In this document: positions 46,304 to 55,251 of the stretch, piece by piece
Layout of the letters: every line of letters starts with the position of its first letter
Position numbering within the stretch: position 1 is the first letter of the stretch
Assembly (NCBI GenBank): GCA_902590695.1
Contig: CACIXR010000004.1
Span: 124,001 to 188,000, forward strand
Reading direction: 5' to 3'
Length of the DNA: 64,000 bases
From: an uncultured Alphaproteobacteria bacterium
GTDB lineage: Bacteria > Pseudomonadota > Alphaproteobacteria > HIMB59 > GCA-002718135
Program-made: the position numbers and the translations under genes
Notes under the pieces: model-generated
The model's database searches: none
What the model saw: the letters and a program-made list of their open reading frames with translations, nothing else
What the model was told of the DNA's origin: nothing

Positions 46304-47544
46304 GAAGTTGCTCCTTCTAATGCATAATAGAAAGCATCATAATTATTTAACTTATCAGTACTTTCTAGTGATGTAATTTTTTTATTAGAAATAAATGGTA
46401 CCTCTCTTTCATGTAAACCACCATGCGAACGGAGAGGTTCTTTTAGGTTTGTAAAATCATGAGCTGTTTCTGATGAGCCTATTGTCATGTATTTAGAGCT
46501 CATACATATTATATCTCCCATTCTATCCTGAGGTAAATGATATTTTTCACATGCAACATCATTTGTTAATACAATTTCAATGTCATCAAATTTTTTTATT
46601 TCTGAAATTGCATGATTTATCATCGATTTATCAGACAAATATATTGTTGCAAAAGAACCTAGAGCTCCATGATGTACGACATATGGATCTGTAATAGGTA
46701 AAATAACCTTTGATTCGTTTTTTCCAAGTTTCGCATCGAGAATGTCCTGTAAGTAAATGGCATTTGGTGTTCCATCAGATTTTGATTTGGGTTGCATGCC
46801 GTGATCTGCTGTTATTATTATTGAATTATTATTAGTATTTAATTCACCAATATACTTATCAAACATAGCATAAAAAGTGTTGGCCACTTCTTCACCTGGT
46901 GCATATTTGTGTTGAATAAAATCTGTTGTAGATAAATACATTATATCAGGTTTAAATTCATGAAGTAGTTTTACTCCCGCAGCCATTACAAACTCAGAGA
47001 GTCCTTGTGAATATACTTCTGGCACTTCCATTCCTAGCCATTCATTAACTTCCTCAATACCATTTTCATTTAATGACACTTGATCAGATTTTTCTGAAGA
47101 AAAACATATTGCCCTTGCATCATTAAATGCAAGTCCGTGGGAAAGTAACTTACGAAGTTTATCTTTAGCAGTGACAATTGCTATCTTAGCTCCAGACTCA
47201 TAATATTTTTGAAAAATTGTTGGGGCTCTTAAAAATTTAGGATCATTCATCATCACTTCTTCACCTGTAGATGGGGTGTAAAAAAAATTTCCACAAATGC
47301 CATGAATCGAACTTGGTCTTCCAGTGACTATCGATATATTATTTGGGTTAGTAAAACTAGGTATAGCACTATTAACTAACAGGTCTTCTCCATTTTTTTT
47401 TAAAGAGTCAATGTTTGGTGTTAATTTAAGCTTTGATGCCTCTTCAAAATATTCTTTTTGACTTCCGTCTAAACATATTACAATTGCTGTTGATTTAAGA
47501 ATTCCAGGATAAATCCTATCATTAACTTCTATAGCTGCTGTCAT
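46300..47544 (-). CDS. phnA: phosphonoacetate hydrolase
   Basis: 414-residue alkaline-phosphatase-superfamily metalloenzyme cleaving the C-P bond of phosphonoacetate to acetate and phosphate. Metal and nucleophile sites: [10 protein letters not shown] near 25 (Asp), the Thr nucleophile in [13 protein letters not shown] near 64, [13 protein letters not shown] near 205, and [12 protein letters not shown] near 243. The [12 protein letters not shown] near the end supplies a last metal His. First gene of phnA-phnY. The sequence around its start codon is partly repeated about 77 bases upstream. Confidence 0.9.
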   Translation of the reverse strand: MTAAIEVNDRIYPGILKSTAIVICLDGSQKEYFEEASKLKLTPNIDSLKKNGEDLLVNSAIPSFTNPNNISIVTGRPSSIHGICGNFFYTPSTGEEVMMNDPKFLRAPTIFQKYYESGAKIAIVTAKDKLRKLLSHGLAFNDARAICFSSEKSDQVSLNENGIEEVNEWLGMEVPEVYSQGLSEFVMAAGVKLLHEFKPDIMYLSTTDFIQHKYAPGEEVANTFYAMFDKYIGELNTNNNSIIITADHGMQPKSKSDGTPNAIYLQDILDAKLGKNESKVILPITDPYVVHHGALGSFATIYLSDKSMINHAISEIKKFDDIEIVLTNDVACEKYHLPQDRMGDIICMSSKYMTIGSSETAHDFTNLKEPLRSHGGLHEREVPFISNKKITSLESTDKLNNYDAFYYALEGATS

Positions 47545-47776
47545 ATATCTTTAAAAATTGTAGCCTTATCGATGGTATCTATATCGATTTAGATATAAAA
47601 CCAACTAGTTTTAGCCGCTGTCATAAGTCTTTTTATATTAAAAGAAAAAGAAGCGGTGGGTAGGATTATTCCTTCCATAATTATAGTCTTGGGAGTTACT
47701 AAATTGTATTTTGAGATAACTTAAAAAATGACTAAAAAACTGGACTATTCTTAATTTATTTTTTATAGCGGATTAA
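47545..47776. other. intergenic region between phnA and the zinc-finger gene
   Basis: 232 bases between divergent genes. It contains 47612-47636, which resembles the phnA start region (minus strand ATGACAGCGGCTA), and on the plus strand the half-site CTGTCATAAGTC. No tRNA or ncRNA fold was recognised. Promoters for both directions are expected here. Confidence 0.5.
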
Positions 47777-47938
47777 GTGGAAGAAGATATCAAAGTAGTA
47801 AGCTCGGATACAGAAACTATCTCTTGCGATGGCGGTGAAGATGGTTTAGGACATCCCGCAGTTTATTATACCTTCAATAATGAGAACAAAATTGTCTGTG
47901 GTTATTGTGGTAAAATATTTATAAGAAAAGAAAATTAA
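47777..47938 (+). CDS. NDUFS6-like CHCC zinc-finger protein
   Basis: 53-residue protein from a GTG start. The zf-CHCC pattern is complete: SCDGGEDGLGHPAVYY (Cys, then His in GHP) and CGYCGKIF (two Cys). This family is the bacterial relative of the complex I zinc subunit NDUFS6 and is typical of alphaproteobacteria. It ends 1 base before the YYDLN gene, so the two are cotranscribed. Its short length and GTG start make it easy to miss. Confidence 0.85.
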   Translation: MEEDIKVVSSDTETISCDGGEDGLGHPAVYYTFNNENKIVCGYCGKIFIRKEN

Positions 47939-47939
47939 A

Positions 47940-48293
47940 ATGTATAAAGAATCCTGGGGAAATAAAAGAACGTGTCCGTGCAATAAGATACAATATTATG
48001 ATCTTAATTTAGATAAAATGGATTGTCCTGAGTGTGGTAAAGAAATTGAAGTAACAACACTAGCTAGACCGCGAAGAGGGAGAAAGCCGGGAAGTACAAA
48101 CGCGGCACCTCTCGCAAACCCTATTCCTCCAAAACCAAAAGAAAAAGATGATGATCTTGATATCGATAATTTGGACGTAGATGACAATGAAGACAATCTT
48201 GAGGATGATACTGTTTTATTAGAAGACGAAACAGAAATTGATCCAATAGCCGAAGGTATTAAGCCTAAAGACGAAGGCGAAGAAGAATACTAA
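47940..48293 (+). CDS. FYDLN-type acidic zinc-ribbon protein (TIGR02300-like)
   Basis: 117 residues. The N-terminus is a zinc ribbon with the family motif in variant form: WGNKRTCPCNKIQYYDLN, then CPECGKEI. A basic linker (RPRRGRKPG) leads to a highly acidic tail of Asp/Glu runs (about 75-117). Function unknown; family known in alphaproteobacteria. It follows the zinc-finger gene directly. Confidence 0.85.
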   Translation: MYKESWGNKRTCPCNKIQYYDLNLDKMDCPECGKEIEVTTLARPRRGRKPGSTNAAPLANPIPPKPKEKDDDLDIDNLDVDDNEDNLEDDTVLLEDETEIDPIAEGIKPKDEGEEEY

Positions 48294-48315
48294 AATTTCA
48301 ATAAAAATTTAGAAG

Positions 48316-49554
48316 ATGTTTAAGGTACTACAAAACACTTGGGCTCTTTTTTTTGGCTTTGCATTAATTAGTCTTGGTCATGGTTTACAAGGAACACTAA
48401 TTGGTGTTCGTTCTGTTTTAGAAGGTTTTAGTTTTTTTGCATCGGGGCTTATTATAGCTGGATATTACGTTGGATACTTAACTGGTGCATTAACAATTCC
48501 TTTTTTTTTACAACGTGTTGGCCACATAAGAGTTTTTGCCGCTTTAGCATCGCTTGCTTCTATTGCTATATTATTACACTCAGTATTTGTTCATCCATAT
48601 TCATGGATGTTTATACGAATATTAACTGGTTTAAGTCTTGCTGGAATTTATGTGATCATGGAGAGTTGGTTAAATGAAAAATCAACTAATCAAACTCGTG
48701 GTCAGTTACTTTCCGTTTATATGATTATAACATTTATGTTTGTTGGAGCAGGACAATTTTTATTAAATTTAGGTGATCCAGCTAAAGTTGATTTATTTAT
48801 TTTAGTCTCAATCTTATTATCATTTGCACTTCTTCCTATTCTTTTATCTTCTACTGAACAACCTAATACAGAAAGTCCTAAATTTTTTTCTTTAAGCGAA
48901 TTTTATGCTGTGTCACCCTTAGGTTTTGTTGGTGCGTTAGCAACTGGTTTATCGCATAGTGCGGTTTTTGGGTACGGTGCAATTTATGCATCATCTATAA
49001 ATTTAAGCTTATTTGAAATTTCTCTGTATATGATGATTATAACATCAGCTGGCGCTCTATCACAGTGGCCTATTGGATATTTGTCAGATAGAATTGATAG
49101 ACGTGTTATTCTTATTGGTGTTTCTTTTATGGCTGCTGGTTTGAGTTTATTTTTTGTTTTTGCAAACTTTATGCCGCTAACATTATTCTTAATTTTTACT
49201 GGTCTTTTTTCAGTTGCTTGCTTACCAATGTATTCACTAACGATTGCTCATACAAATGATTTCTTACAACCTAATGAGATAGTATCAGCGAGTGCAACCT
49301 TTGGGATACTTATTGGTATAGGATCAATAATCGGACCTTTGTTTGTTTCTGGATTCATGGAAATTTTGGGAGCGGTAGGTTTTTACATCTATTTATTTTT
49401 AATACATGGACTGCTAGGACTGTTTGGTTTGTATAGAATGACGCAAAGAACTAAACCACGCGATCTTGAATCACAATACAATCCTTTACCACGAAATATT
49501 AGTCCTGCCGGTATGGAAATGAACCCCGTTACTGAGCCAACTGAGGACGAGTAA
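48316..49554 (+). CDS. MFS transporter (YcaD/YfkF-like)
   Basis: 412 residues with about 12 hydrophobic segments. MFS loop signatures: FLQRVGHIRVFA near 65 and YLSDRIDRRVIL near 255 in the matching second half. The C-terminal 35 residues are a soluble Pro/Glu-rich tail. It resembles the YcaD-like drug/sugar MFS group; substrate unknown. Its end overlaps msrQ, on the other strand, by 26 bases. Confidence 0.8.
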   Translation: MFKVLQNTWALFFGFALISLGHGLQGTLIGVRSVLEGFSFFASGLIIAGYYVGYLTGALTIPFFLQRVGHIRVFAALASLASIAILLHSVFVHPYSWMFIRILTGLSLAGIYVIMESWLNEKSTNQTRGQLLSVYMIITFMFVGAGQFLLNLGDPAKVDLFILVSILLSFALLPILLSSTEQPNTESPKFFSLSEFYAVSPLGFVGALATGLSHSAVFGYGAIYASSINLSLFEISLYMMIITSAGALSQWPIGYLSDRIDRRVILIGVSFMAAGLSLFFVFANFMPLTLFLIFTGLFSVACLPMYSLTIAHTNDFLQPNEIVSASATFGILIGIGSIIGPLFVSGFMEILGAVGFYIYLFLIHGLLGLFGLYRMTQRTKPRDLESQYNPLPRNISPAGMEMNPVTEPTEDE

Positions 49555-50134
49555 GTCTTTTAAATATTCTGTGAAGTAATAAGAGAATAATTATTCCCAT
49601 ATAAATGACTGGTTCGGTTTTATCTGCACGAACTAAAACATAAAAATGCATACTAGCCAGAATGGCTACTGGGTAAATTAAATAATGAATTTTCTTCCAT
49701 AATTTAAAACCTAATCGTTTAATCATATTATTTGTTGAAGTGCTAGCAAGCGGGATTAAAAAAAGAAAACTTATAAAACCAAAAGTTATAAATGGTCTTT
49801 TTATAATATCTTGTATGATAAATTGCATATCTAAAAAATGATCTAAAACTATGTAAGTGGAGAAATGCAAACAAACATAATAGAAAGCAAAAAGTCCAAT
49901 CATTCTTCGTAATACAACTATCGATTTTAAAGATTTAATATTTGATAGAGTAGTAATCATAAGAGTTAATATTATTAATCTGAGTGCCATTAGACCTAAC
50001 TCATCCATTAGTTTTTCAATTGGATTTACTCCAAGATTCCCAGTAACAAATTGATACGCCCAGAGTAGGCTTGGAAATAGAATTAAAATAAATAAGACAG
50101 GTTTACTGCGATTAAAATTTTTTGTTGAAAACAT
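49529..50134 (-). CDS. msrQ: MsrQ heme-binding membrane subunit (YedZ)
   Basis: 201-residue six-helix ferric-reductase-like membrane protein delivering electrons from the quinone pool to MsrP. Heme-ligand His positions are in YYVCLHFSTYIVLDHF near 91-106, WKKIHYLIYPVA near 141 and ASMHFYVL near 157. It lies 3 bases after msrP, the usual pair. Confidence 0.92.
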   Translation of the reverse strand: MFSTKNFNRSKPVLFILILFPSLLWAYQFVTGNLGVNPIEKLMDELGLMALRLIILTLMITTLSNIKSLKSIVVLRRMIGLFAFYYVCLHFSTYIVLDHFLDMQFIIQDIIKRPFITFGFISFLFLIPLASTSTNNMIKRLGFKLWKKIHYLIYPVAILASMHFYVLVRADKTEPVIYMGIIILLLLHRIFKRLTRPQLAQ

Positions 50135-50137
50135 TCA

Positions 50138-51055
50138 TTAATAAAATTTAGTCAAATCTAAATCTTTATAGAGATGTGCTACTTCTTTTTCATAGCCATT
50201 AAACATTAGTGTTTCTCTTCTTTTAAATTCTCCAATTCGTCTTTCTGTTCCTTGACTCCATCTTGGATGGTTTACGTTAGGATTAACATTGGCATAAAAA
50301 CCATATTCCCAAGGAGCTAAAGTTTCCCAGGATGTTTCAGGTTGAGTATCTAAAAATCTAATTTCCACAATTGATTTAATTGATTTGAAACCATACTTCC
50401 ATGGAACAACTAATCTTATGGGTGCACCATTTTGATTAGGCATTTCATGGCCATACAATCCAGTTGCTAATATTGTTAGAGGATTCATTGCTTCATCCAT
50501 TCGAAGCCCTTCTCTATATGGCCAAATAATTGTTCTCTTTTGCTGACCTGGCATTTCTTCAGGTCTGAACACAGTTACAAATTGAACATACTTTGCTGAG
50601 CTTAAAGGTTCGACCATTTTTATAAGTTCAGATAACTGAAAACCTTGCCAAGGAATAACCATGGACCATGCTTCAACACATCTCAATCGATAAACCCTAT
50701 CTTCTATTGTTACGTTTGATAAAATTTTTTCTAAGTCAAATGTTTGAGGTTTTTTCACGAGACCATCTATTTTTATTGTCCATGGTCTAGGTTTAAAATT
50801 TCCAGAGTTTAAATGTGGATGTTTTTTATGAGTACCAAATTCATAGAAGTTATTATAAGTGGTGATTTCTTCGTAAGAATTAAGTTTATCGTTTTCATTT
50901 AAATTTTTACTATAAATTGAAGGATCGCTTTCATGATTTGCAAATGCTGATGATGTAACAGTAGCTAGCATGGCACTAGCTAAAGATCCCTTTATAAACT
51001 TACGTCTATTTAAATATGTCTTATAGGGTGTAATTTCAGATCCTAAAATTTTCAT
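50138..51055 (-). CDS. msrP: MsrP periplasmic methionine sulfoxide reductase catalytic subunit (YedY)
   Basis: 305-residue molybdoenzyme exported by Tat; the signal carries RRKFIKGSLASAML. The Mo-ligand cysteine is in YRLRCVEAWSMVIPW near 140. Other family stretches are LYGHEMPNQNGAPIRLVVPW near 205 and the C-terminal RWSQGTERRIG. It repairs oxidised methionines in envelope proteins together with MsrQ. Confidence 0.95.
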   Translation of the reverse strand: MKILGSEITPYKTYLNRRKFIKGSLASAMLATVTSSAFANHESDPSIYSKNLNENDKLNSYEEITTYNNFYEFGTHKKHPHLNSGNFKPRPWTIKIDGLVKKPQTFDLEKILSNVTIEDRVYRLRCVEAWSMVIPWQGFQLSELIKMVEPLSSAKYVQFVTVFRPEEMPGQQKRTIIWPYREGLRMDEAMNPLTILATGLYGHEMPNQNGAPIRLVVPWKYGFKSIKSIVEIRFLDTQPETSWETLAPWEYGFYANVNPNVNHPRWSQGTERRIGEFKRRETLMFNGYEKEVAHLYKDLDLTKFY

Positions 51056-51107
51056 TATATTTAATATATATCTTAAATATTAAAATTGAAGTTTTGCTTC
51101 AATAATT

Positions 51108-51542
51108 CTAACTCTTAAAATGGGAATTATATTTTTTTAGTAATTTTTCTGGCCATGTACTTTTAATAAATTCGATAATAGACCAAACATCATCATCTGA
51201 TAACGTTTCATTACCAAGCATTTTTCCTTCATAATCAGGAACTATTTTTTTAAAACCATATTTAGTAACCTGAAATAAATACTTAGGGGAGTGATGCCAG
51301 GTATGACCTGTGCCATTAAGCGGCGGCGCTCTTCGATGACCGTCTTCATCTAAAGATTTATTCCACTCTTCATGACCAGCTAAATTACCCATATGACAGC
51401 CAGCACAATTTTCGGCATATAATTTCATACCTTTAAAAATATCAATTTCTGCCGCATGAATACTTGGCCCAATACATAATATTGTAATTAGTGAAATTAA
51501 TTTAAGACATTGCATCGTACTTATATAATTTTTTAGTTTCAT
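51108..51542 (-). CDS. secreted monoheme cytochrome c
   Basis: 144 residues with an N-terminal hydrophobic signal (about 12-30) and one heme motif CAGCH (near 47, in ENCAGCHMG). HHSPKYLF and KMLGNETLSDDDVW near 109-121 give the likely axial Met region. It is of the class I cytochrome c/cbb3-CcoP-like fold. It lies 52 bases after msrP's upstream end on the same strand, so it may supply or use electrons nearby; this link is inferred. It may start at the internal Met near residue 10. Confidence 0.82.
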   Translation of the reverse strand: MKLKNYISTMQCLKLISLITILCIGPSIHAAEIDIFKGMKLYAENCAGCHMGNLAGHEEWNKSLDEDGHRRAPPLNGTGHTWHHSPKYLFQVTKYGFKKIVPDYEGKMLGNETLSDDDVWSIIEFIKSTWPEKLLKKYNSHFKS

Positions 51543-51583
51543 ATTTCATTACAAATCTCTCTTTTTTTTGATAGGATGAATTA

Positions 51584-53374
51584 ATGAAAAAAATTTTCAT
51601 TATTTTTGTCGTTTTAACTTCAATAATTTCATTTAATAATCATGCATACAGTAAAAAGGTTCACGGTATTGCTATGCACGGAATACCAAAGTATGCCAGT
51701 GATTTTGAAAATCTGGATTATGTAAACCCAAACGCACCTAAGGGTGGTACTGTGAAATTTGGATCATATGGATCTTTTGATAATCTTAATAGAGTAGCAT
51801 TTAAAGGTTCTAAAGCCGCTGGACTTGGGTATGTTAATGATACGTTAATGAGAAGAGTATGGGATGAAGCATTCTCTCTCTATGGTTTAATAGCTAAAAA
51901 AGTAGAATTGCCAGAAGATAGATCGTCAATTACTTTTTATTTAAATGCAAATGCAACCTTTCATGATGGCTCACCAATAACACGCGATGATGTATTGTTT
52001 AGTTTAGAAACGTTTCAAACAAAAGGTACTCCAAATCAGAAAAAAACATATGGCAAAGTTATTAAAACTGAATTGATTGGAAATGATGGAATAAAAATGA
52101 TTTTTGAAAATAATGAAGATAAAGAATTACCTCTTATTATTGCAGGCTTTCTTCCAATCATTCCAAAAAAGTTTTATGAAAATCTTGATGTTACAAAAAC
52201 ATTTTTAGATATTCCTCTAGGCAGTGGTCCATACCAAGTTGATAGTCTCGATCCAGGCCGTCAAATAAAATACAAACGCGTTGAAAATTATTGGGCAAAA
52301 GATTTACCGGTAAATAAAGGTCTCTATAATTTTGATACAATTATTTATGATTATTACAAAGACTCAAATGTCTTAGTTGAAGCATTTAAGGTTGGTGAAT
52401 ACGACTTTAGAAGAGAGTACAATGTTAAACGTTGGTTATCAGAATATGATTTCAAAGCTGTTCAGAATGGAGAGGTAATACTGACAGAAATGAATAACGA
52501 TAGACCTGTTGGAATGAATGGTCTTGTGATGAATACAAGACGTGACATATTTAATAATAGAAATGTAAGACTTGCTTTAAGTTATGCCTATGATCATGAA
52601 TGGATTAATAAAACAATATATCAAAATGCTTATGTGAGAACAGATAGTTATTTTGATAATTCACCATTAGCCTCTTCAGGCTTACCGTCAAAAAATGAGT
52701 TAGAATTACTGAATGTATGGAAAGATGAAATTCCAGCAGAGGTATTTACGGAAACATTTACTCCACCTATTACGGATGGAAGTGGTAATGACCGTAAAAA
52801 TTTATTGAAAGCAAAAGAAATACTTGAAAAAGAGGGATGGTTTGTTGAAAATGGAAAACTGGTAAAAGATGGAAAAGAATTCAAGTTTGAGTTCTTGATT
52901 GTCAGTCCATCTGATGAGAAAATTGCCTTAGCCTATCAAAGTAATTTAAAAAAACTTGGCATTACAATGGATGTAAGAACTGTTGATTCATCACAGTATC
53001 AAGAACGTTTGTTAAGTTATGATTTTGATATGATTAAAAGATATTGGGGAGTCAGTTTAAGTCCAGGAAATGAGCAACAATTTTATTGGGGATCAGAAGT
53101 TGGTCAAAAAGATGGAAGCAGAAATTATCCTGGTATCAATAGTCCAGCAGTTGATGCATTAATTGAAAAATTAATTAGTGCAACAAATAGAGAAGAATTA
53201 ACAACGGCGATCCACGCACTTGATAGAGTATTGTTATGGGGTCACTATGTTGTTCCTCTTTATCATAGCAACAAAGACAGAATTGCTTATTGGGATTTTT
53301 TTGAATACCCAGACGAAATTCCACTTTACGGAATTGTAATTGAGTCTTGGTGGATTAATAAAGATAAACAATAA
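51584..53374 (+). CDS. family 5 extracellular solute-binding protein, YejA-like
   Basis: 596 residues with a signal peptide (residues 1-23, NHAYS). The mature N-terminus HGIAMHGIPKYASDF and NPNAPKGGTVKFGSYGSFDNLN match YejA-type peptide-binding proteins of ABC importers (oligopeptides, microcin C). No yejBEF permease or ATPase genes are adjacent, so it is an orphan in this window. The next gene is 21 bases away on the same strand. Confidence 0.86.
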   Translation: MKKIFIIFVVLTSIISFNNHAYSKKVHGIAMHGIPKYASDFENLDYVNPNAPKGGTVKFGSYGSFDNLNRVAFKGSKAAGLGYVNDTLMRRVWDEAFSLYGLIAKKVELPEDRSSITFYLNANATFHDGSPITRDDVLFSLETFQTKGTPNQKKTYGKVIKTELIGNDGIKMIFENNEDKELPLIIAGFLPIIPKKFYENLDVTKTFLDIPLGSGPYQVDSLDPGRQIKYKRVENYWAKDLPVNKGLYNFDTIIYDYYKDSNVLVEAFKVGEYDFRREYNVKRWLSEYDFKAVQNGEVILTEMNNDRPVGMNGLVMNTRRDIFNNRNVRLALSYAYDHEWINKTIYQNAYVRTDSYFDNSPLASSGLPSKNELELLNVWKDEIPAEVFTETFTPPITDGSGNDRKNLLKAKEILEKEGWFVENGKLVKDGKEFKFEFLIVSPSDEKIALAYQSNLKKLGITMDVRTVDSSQYQERLLSYDFDMIKRYWGVSLSPGNEQQFYWGSEVGQKDGSRNYPGINSPAVDALIEKLISATNREELTTAIHALDRVLLWGHYVVPLYHSNKDRIAYWDFFEYPDEIPLYGIVIESWWINKDKQ

Positions 53375-53395
53375 AATAAGTAATCAAATATTTTT

Positions 53396-54280
53396 ATGAG
53401 TCATACAAGAGCTAACATACTCATGTTAATTGCCTCACTTATATGGGGAACAGCTTTTGTCAGTCAAACTACTGGAATGGGAGAGATAGGTCCTTTTACT
53501 TTTAGCTTTGGAAGATTCTTTTTTGCTTTTTTAACAGTAATACCATTTGCGATTTATCTAGAACAACAAAATATTTTTAAAATATTAAGTGATAGAAAAA
53601 AAGTTTATCTTTGTTTGGCTACAGGTTTTTTTCTTTTTGGTGGTATGGGTCTTCAACAATACGCTTTACAAAAATCATTAATATCAAATGCTGCTTTTCT
53701 TAGTACTCTTTACGTTCCTTTTGTTGGTATAATTTCAAGATTCATAATTAAAAAACAGGTACACTGGATTATCTGGATTGCCATTTTACTTTGTTTGTAC
53801 GGATCATATCTTTTGTCCTCTAATCAATCAGTTGAAATTCAACAATCAGATTCACTGTTGTTTATTGCTGCTTTGTTTTTTGCCTTACATATTATTTGTA
53901 TCGATATTTTTATGAAAGAACTTAACAGTCCTTTTTTATTTGGAAGTATTCAGTACTTCATTGTTTTTATTTTATCTATGATCTTAGCTTTTATGTGGGA
54001 GGAACCAAAGCTGTCAAATATGCAAATTGAATGGTTTGAAATTTTATATACAGGTATTTTTTCTGCTGGCATTGGATATACACTTCAAATTATTGCTCAA
54101 CATAAAGCTAATCCTGCTCCTGCTGCTATTATTTTATCAATGGAGTCAGTCTTTGCTGCAATAGCAGGTTGGATACTTTTAAATCAAATTTTAGACACAC
54201 AAAAAATACTTGGATGCCTTGCAATATTTGTTGGAGTCATTATAGTACAATTAGTACCTATAATAATTAAACAAAAATGA
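53396..54280 (+). CDS. EamA/DMT-family transporter
   Basis: 294 residues with ten hydrophobic segments in two EamA repeats (about 5-135 and 155-290). Motifs LIASLIWGTAFVSQ near 11 and the second repeat's PAPAAIILSMESVFAAIAGWI near 238 (the conserved Pro and Glu). Substrate unknown, usually metabolite efflux. It overlaps the kinase gene by 4 bases. Confidence 0.85.
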   Translation: MSHTRANILMLIASLIWGTAFVSQTTGMGEIGPFTFSFGRFFFAFLTVIPFAIYLEQQNIFKILSDRKKVYLCLATGFFLFGGMGLQQYALQKSLISNAAFLSTLYVPFVGIISRFIIKKQVHWIIWIAILLCLYGSYLLSSNQSVEIQQSDSLLFIAALFFALHIICIDIFMKELNSPFLFGSIQYFIVFILSMILAFMWEEPKLSNMQIEWFEILYTGIFSAGIGYTLQIIAQHKANPAPAAIILSMESVFAAIAGWILLNQILDTQKILGCLAIFVGVIIVQLVPIIIKQK

Positions 54281-55251
54281 GTGATAAATTAGATGTAGTT
54301 GGAATTGGAAATGCTATGGTAGATGCCATAATTCCTTCCAGTCAAAGTGAAATTGAAAAGCATGAAATTAATAGAGATTCTATGAATCTTATTGATGAAA
54401 ACTTAAAAAATACTTTGCATGAAAGTTATTCCATCAGAGAAATGGCAGGCGGAGGTTCCCTTGGTAACTCCATGTTTGGTATTACCTCTTTTGGTGGCAA
54501 TGGAAGTTTTATCGGAAAAATTAAAAATGATGAAGTTGGAATTTTTCTTCAAAAAGATATGGTCAGAGAAGGTTTACAATTTCCCTTAGGGTTTACTTCG
54601 CCAGATATCTCTACAGGATGTTGCACAATTTTTGTTGAGGAAGATGGGACAAGAACAATGTGTACTTTTCTGGGTGCAGGAACTTTAATCGGACCAGATG
54701 ATATTAATGATCAACACATAAAAAATCATAAAATAGCTTATTTAGAAGGTTACTTATGGGATAATGAAAATGCAAAAAAAGCGATGAAAAAAATGGTTGA
54801 TATTTGTAAAGCAGACAATCAACAAATTGCTTTTACTTTGTCAGATTTATTTTGTGTTGATAGGCATAGAGATTCATTCAAAGAATTAATTGAGAACGAT
54901 GTAGATATTCTTTTTGCAAACGAGGATGAGATTAAAGCTCAGTCTGAAGAAACTGACTTTGACAATGCTATTGAATATGCAAAATCATTAAATATGACTG
55001 TTGCGATTACAAGAGCAGAGAAAGGTTCAGTTATTGTAGAAAAAGATAACATAATTGAGATTAATCCAATTCAAGTTGACAAAGTTGTTGATACAACCGG
55101 AGCGGGTGATCTTTATGCAGCTGGACTTTTGTTTGGGATTGCCAGAGGTAAAGATATTTCTACTTGTGGAAATTATGCTAGTGTTGCTGCTGCAGAAATA
55201 ATTTCACATTATGGCGCAAGGCCTTTAGTAAAATTATCTAATTTAATTTAG
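54277..55251 (+). CDS. PfkB-family kinase, probable adenosine kinase
   Basis: 324-residue ribokinase-fold enzyme. GIGNAMVDAI near 10, the Gly-rich substrate lid GGGSLGNSMFGITSFGG near 58, and the catalytic DTTGAGDLYAAGLL near 272 with the Asp base. The GAGDLYAAG and N-terminal pattern match alphaproteobacterial adenosine kinases. It faces the adenosine deaminase gene and overlaps it by 14 bases, which supports a purine salvage role. Confidence 0.82.
   Translation: MSDKLDVVGIGNAMVDAIIPSSQSEIEKHEINRDSMNLIDENLKNTLHESYSIREMAGGGSLGNSMFGITSFGGNGSFIGKIKNDEVGIFLQKDMVREGLQFPLGFTSPDISTGCCTIFVEEDGTRTMCTFLGAGTLIGPDDINDQHIKNHKIAYLEGYLWDNENAKKAMKKMVDICKADNQQIAFTLSDLFCVDRHRDSFKELIENDVDILFANEDEIKAQSEETDFDNAIEYAKSLNMTVAITRAEKGSVIVEKDNIIEINPIQVDKVVDTTGAGDLYAAGLLFGIARGKDISTCGNYASVAAAEIISHYGARPLVKLSNLI

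Noticed and set aside
47612-47636. Pho half-site CTGTCATAAGTC near phnA
   Set aside because: Only one half matches and the orientation is away from phnA; kept only as part of the duplicated-start observation.
28261-48000. Genomic island with integrase, IS or tRNA attachment site
   Set aside because: No transposase, integrase, tRNA or inverted repeat borders were found; only the A and C repeats suggest movement.
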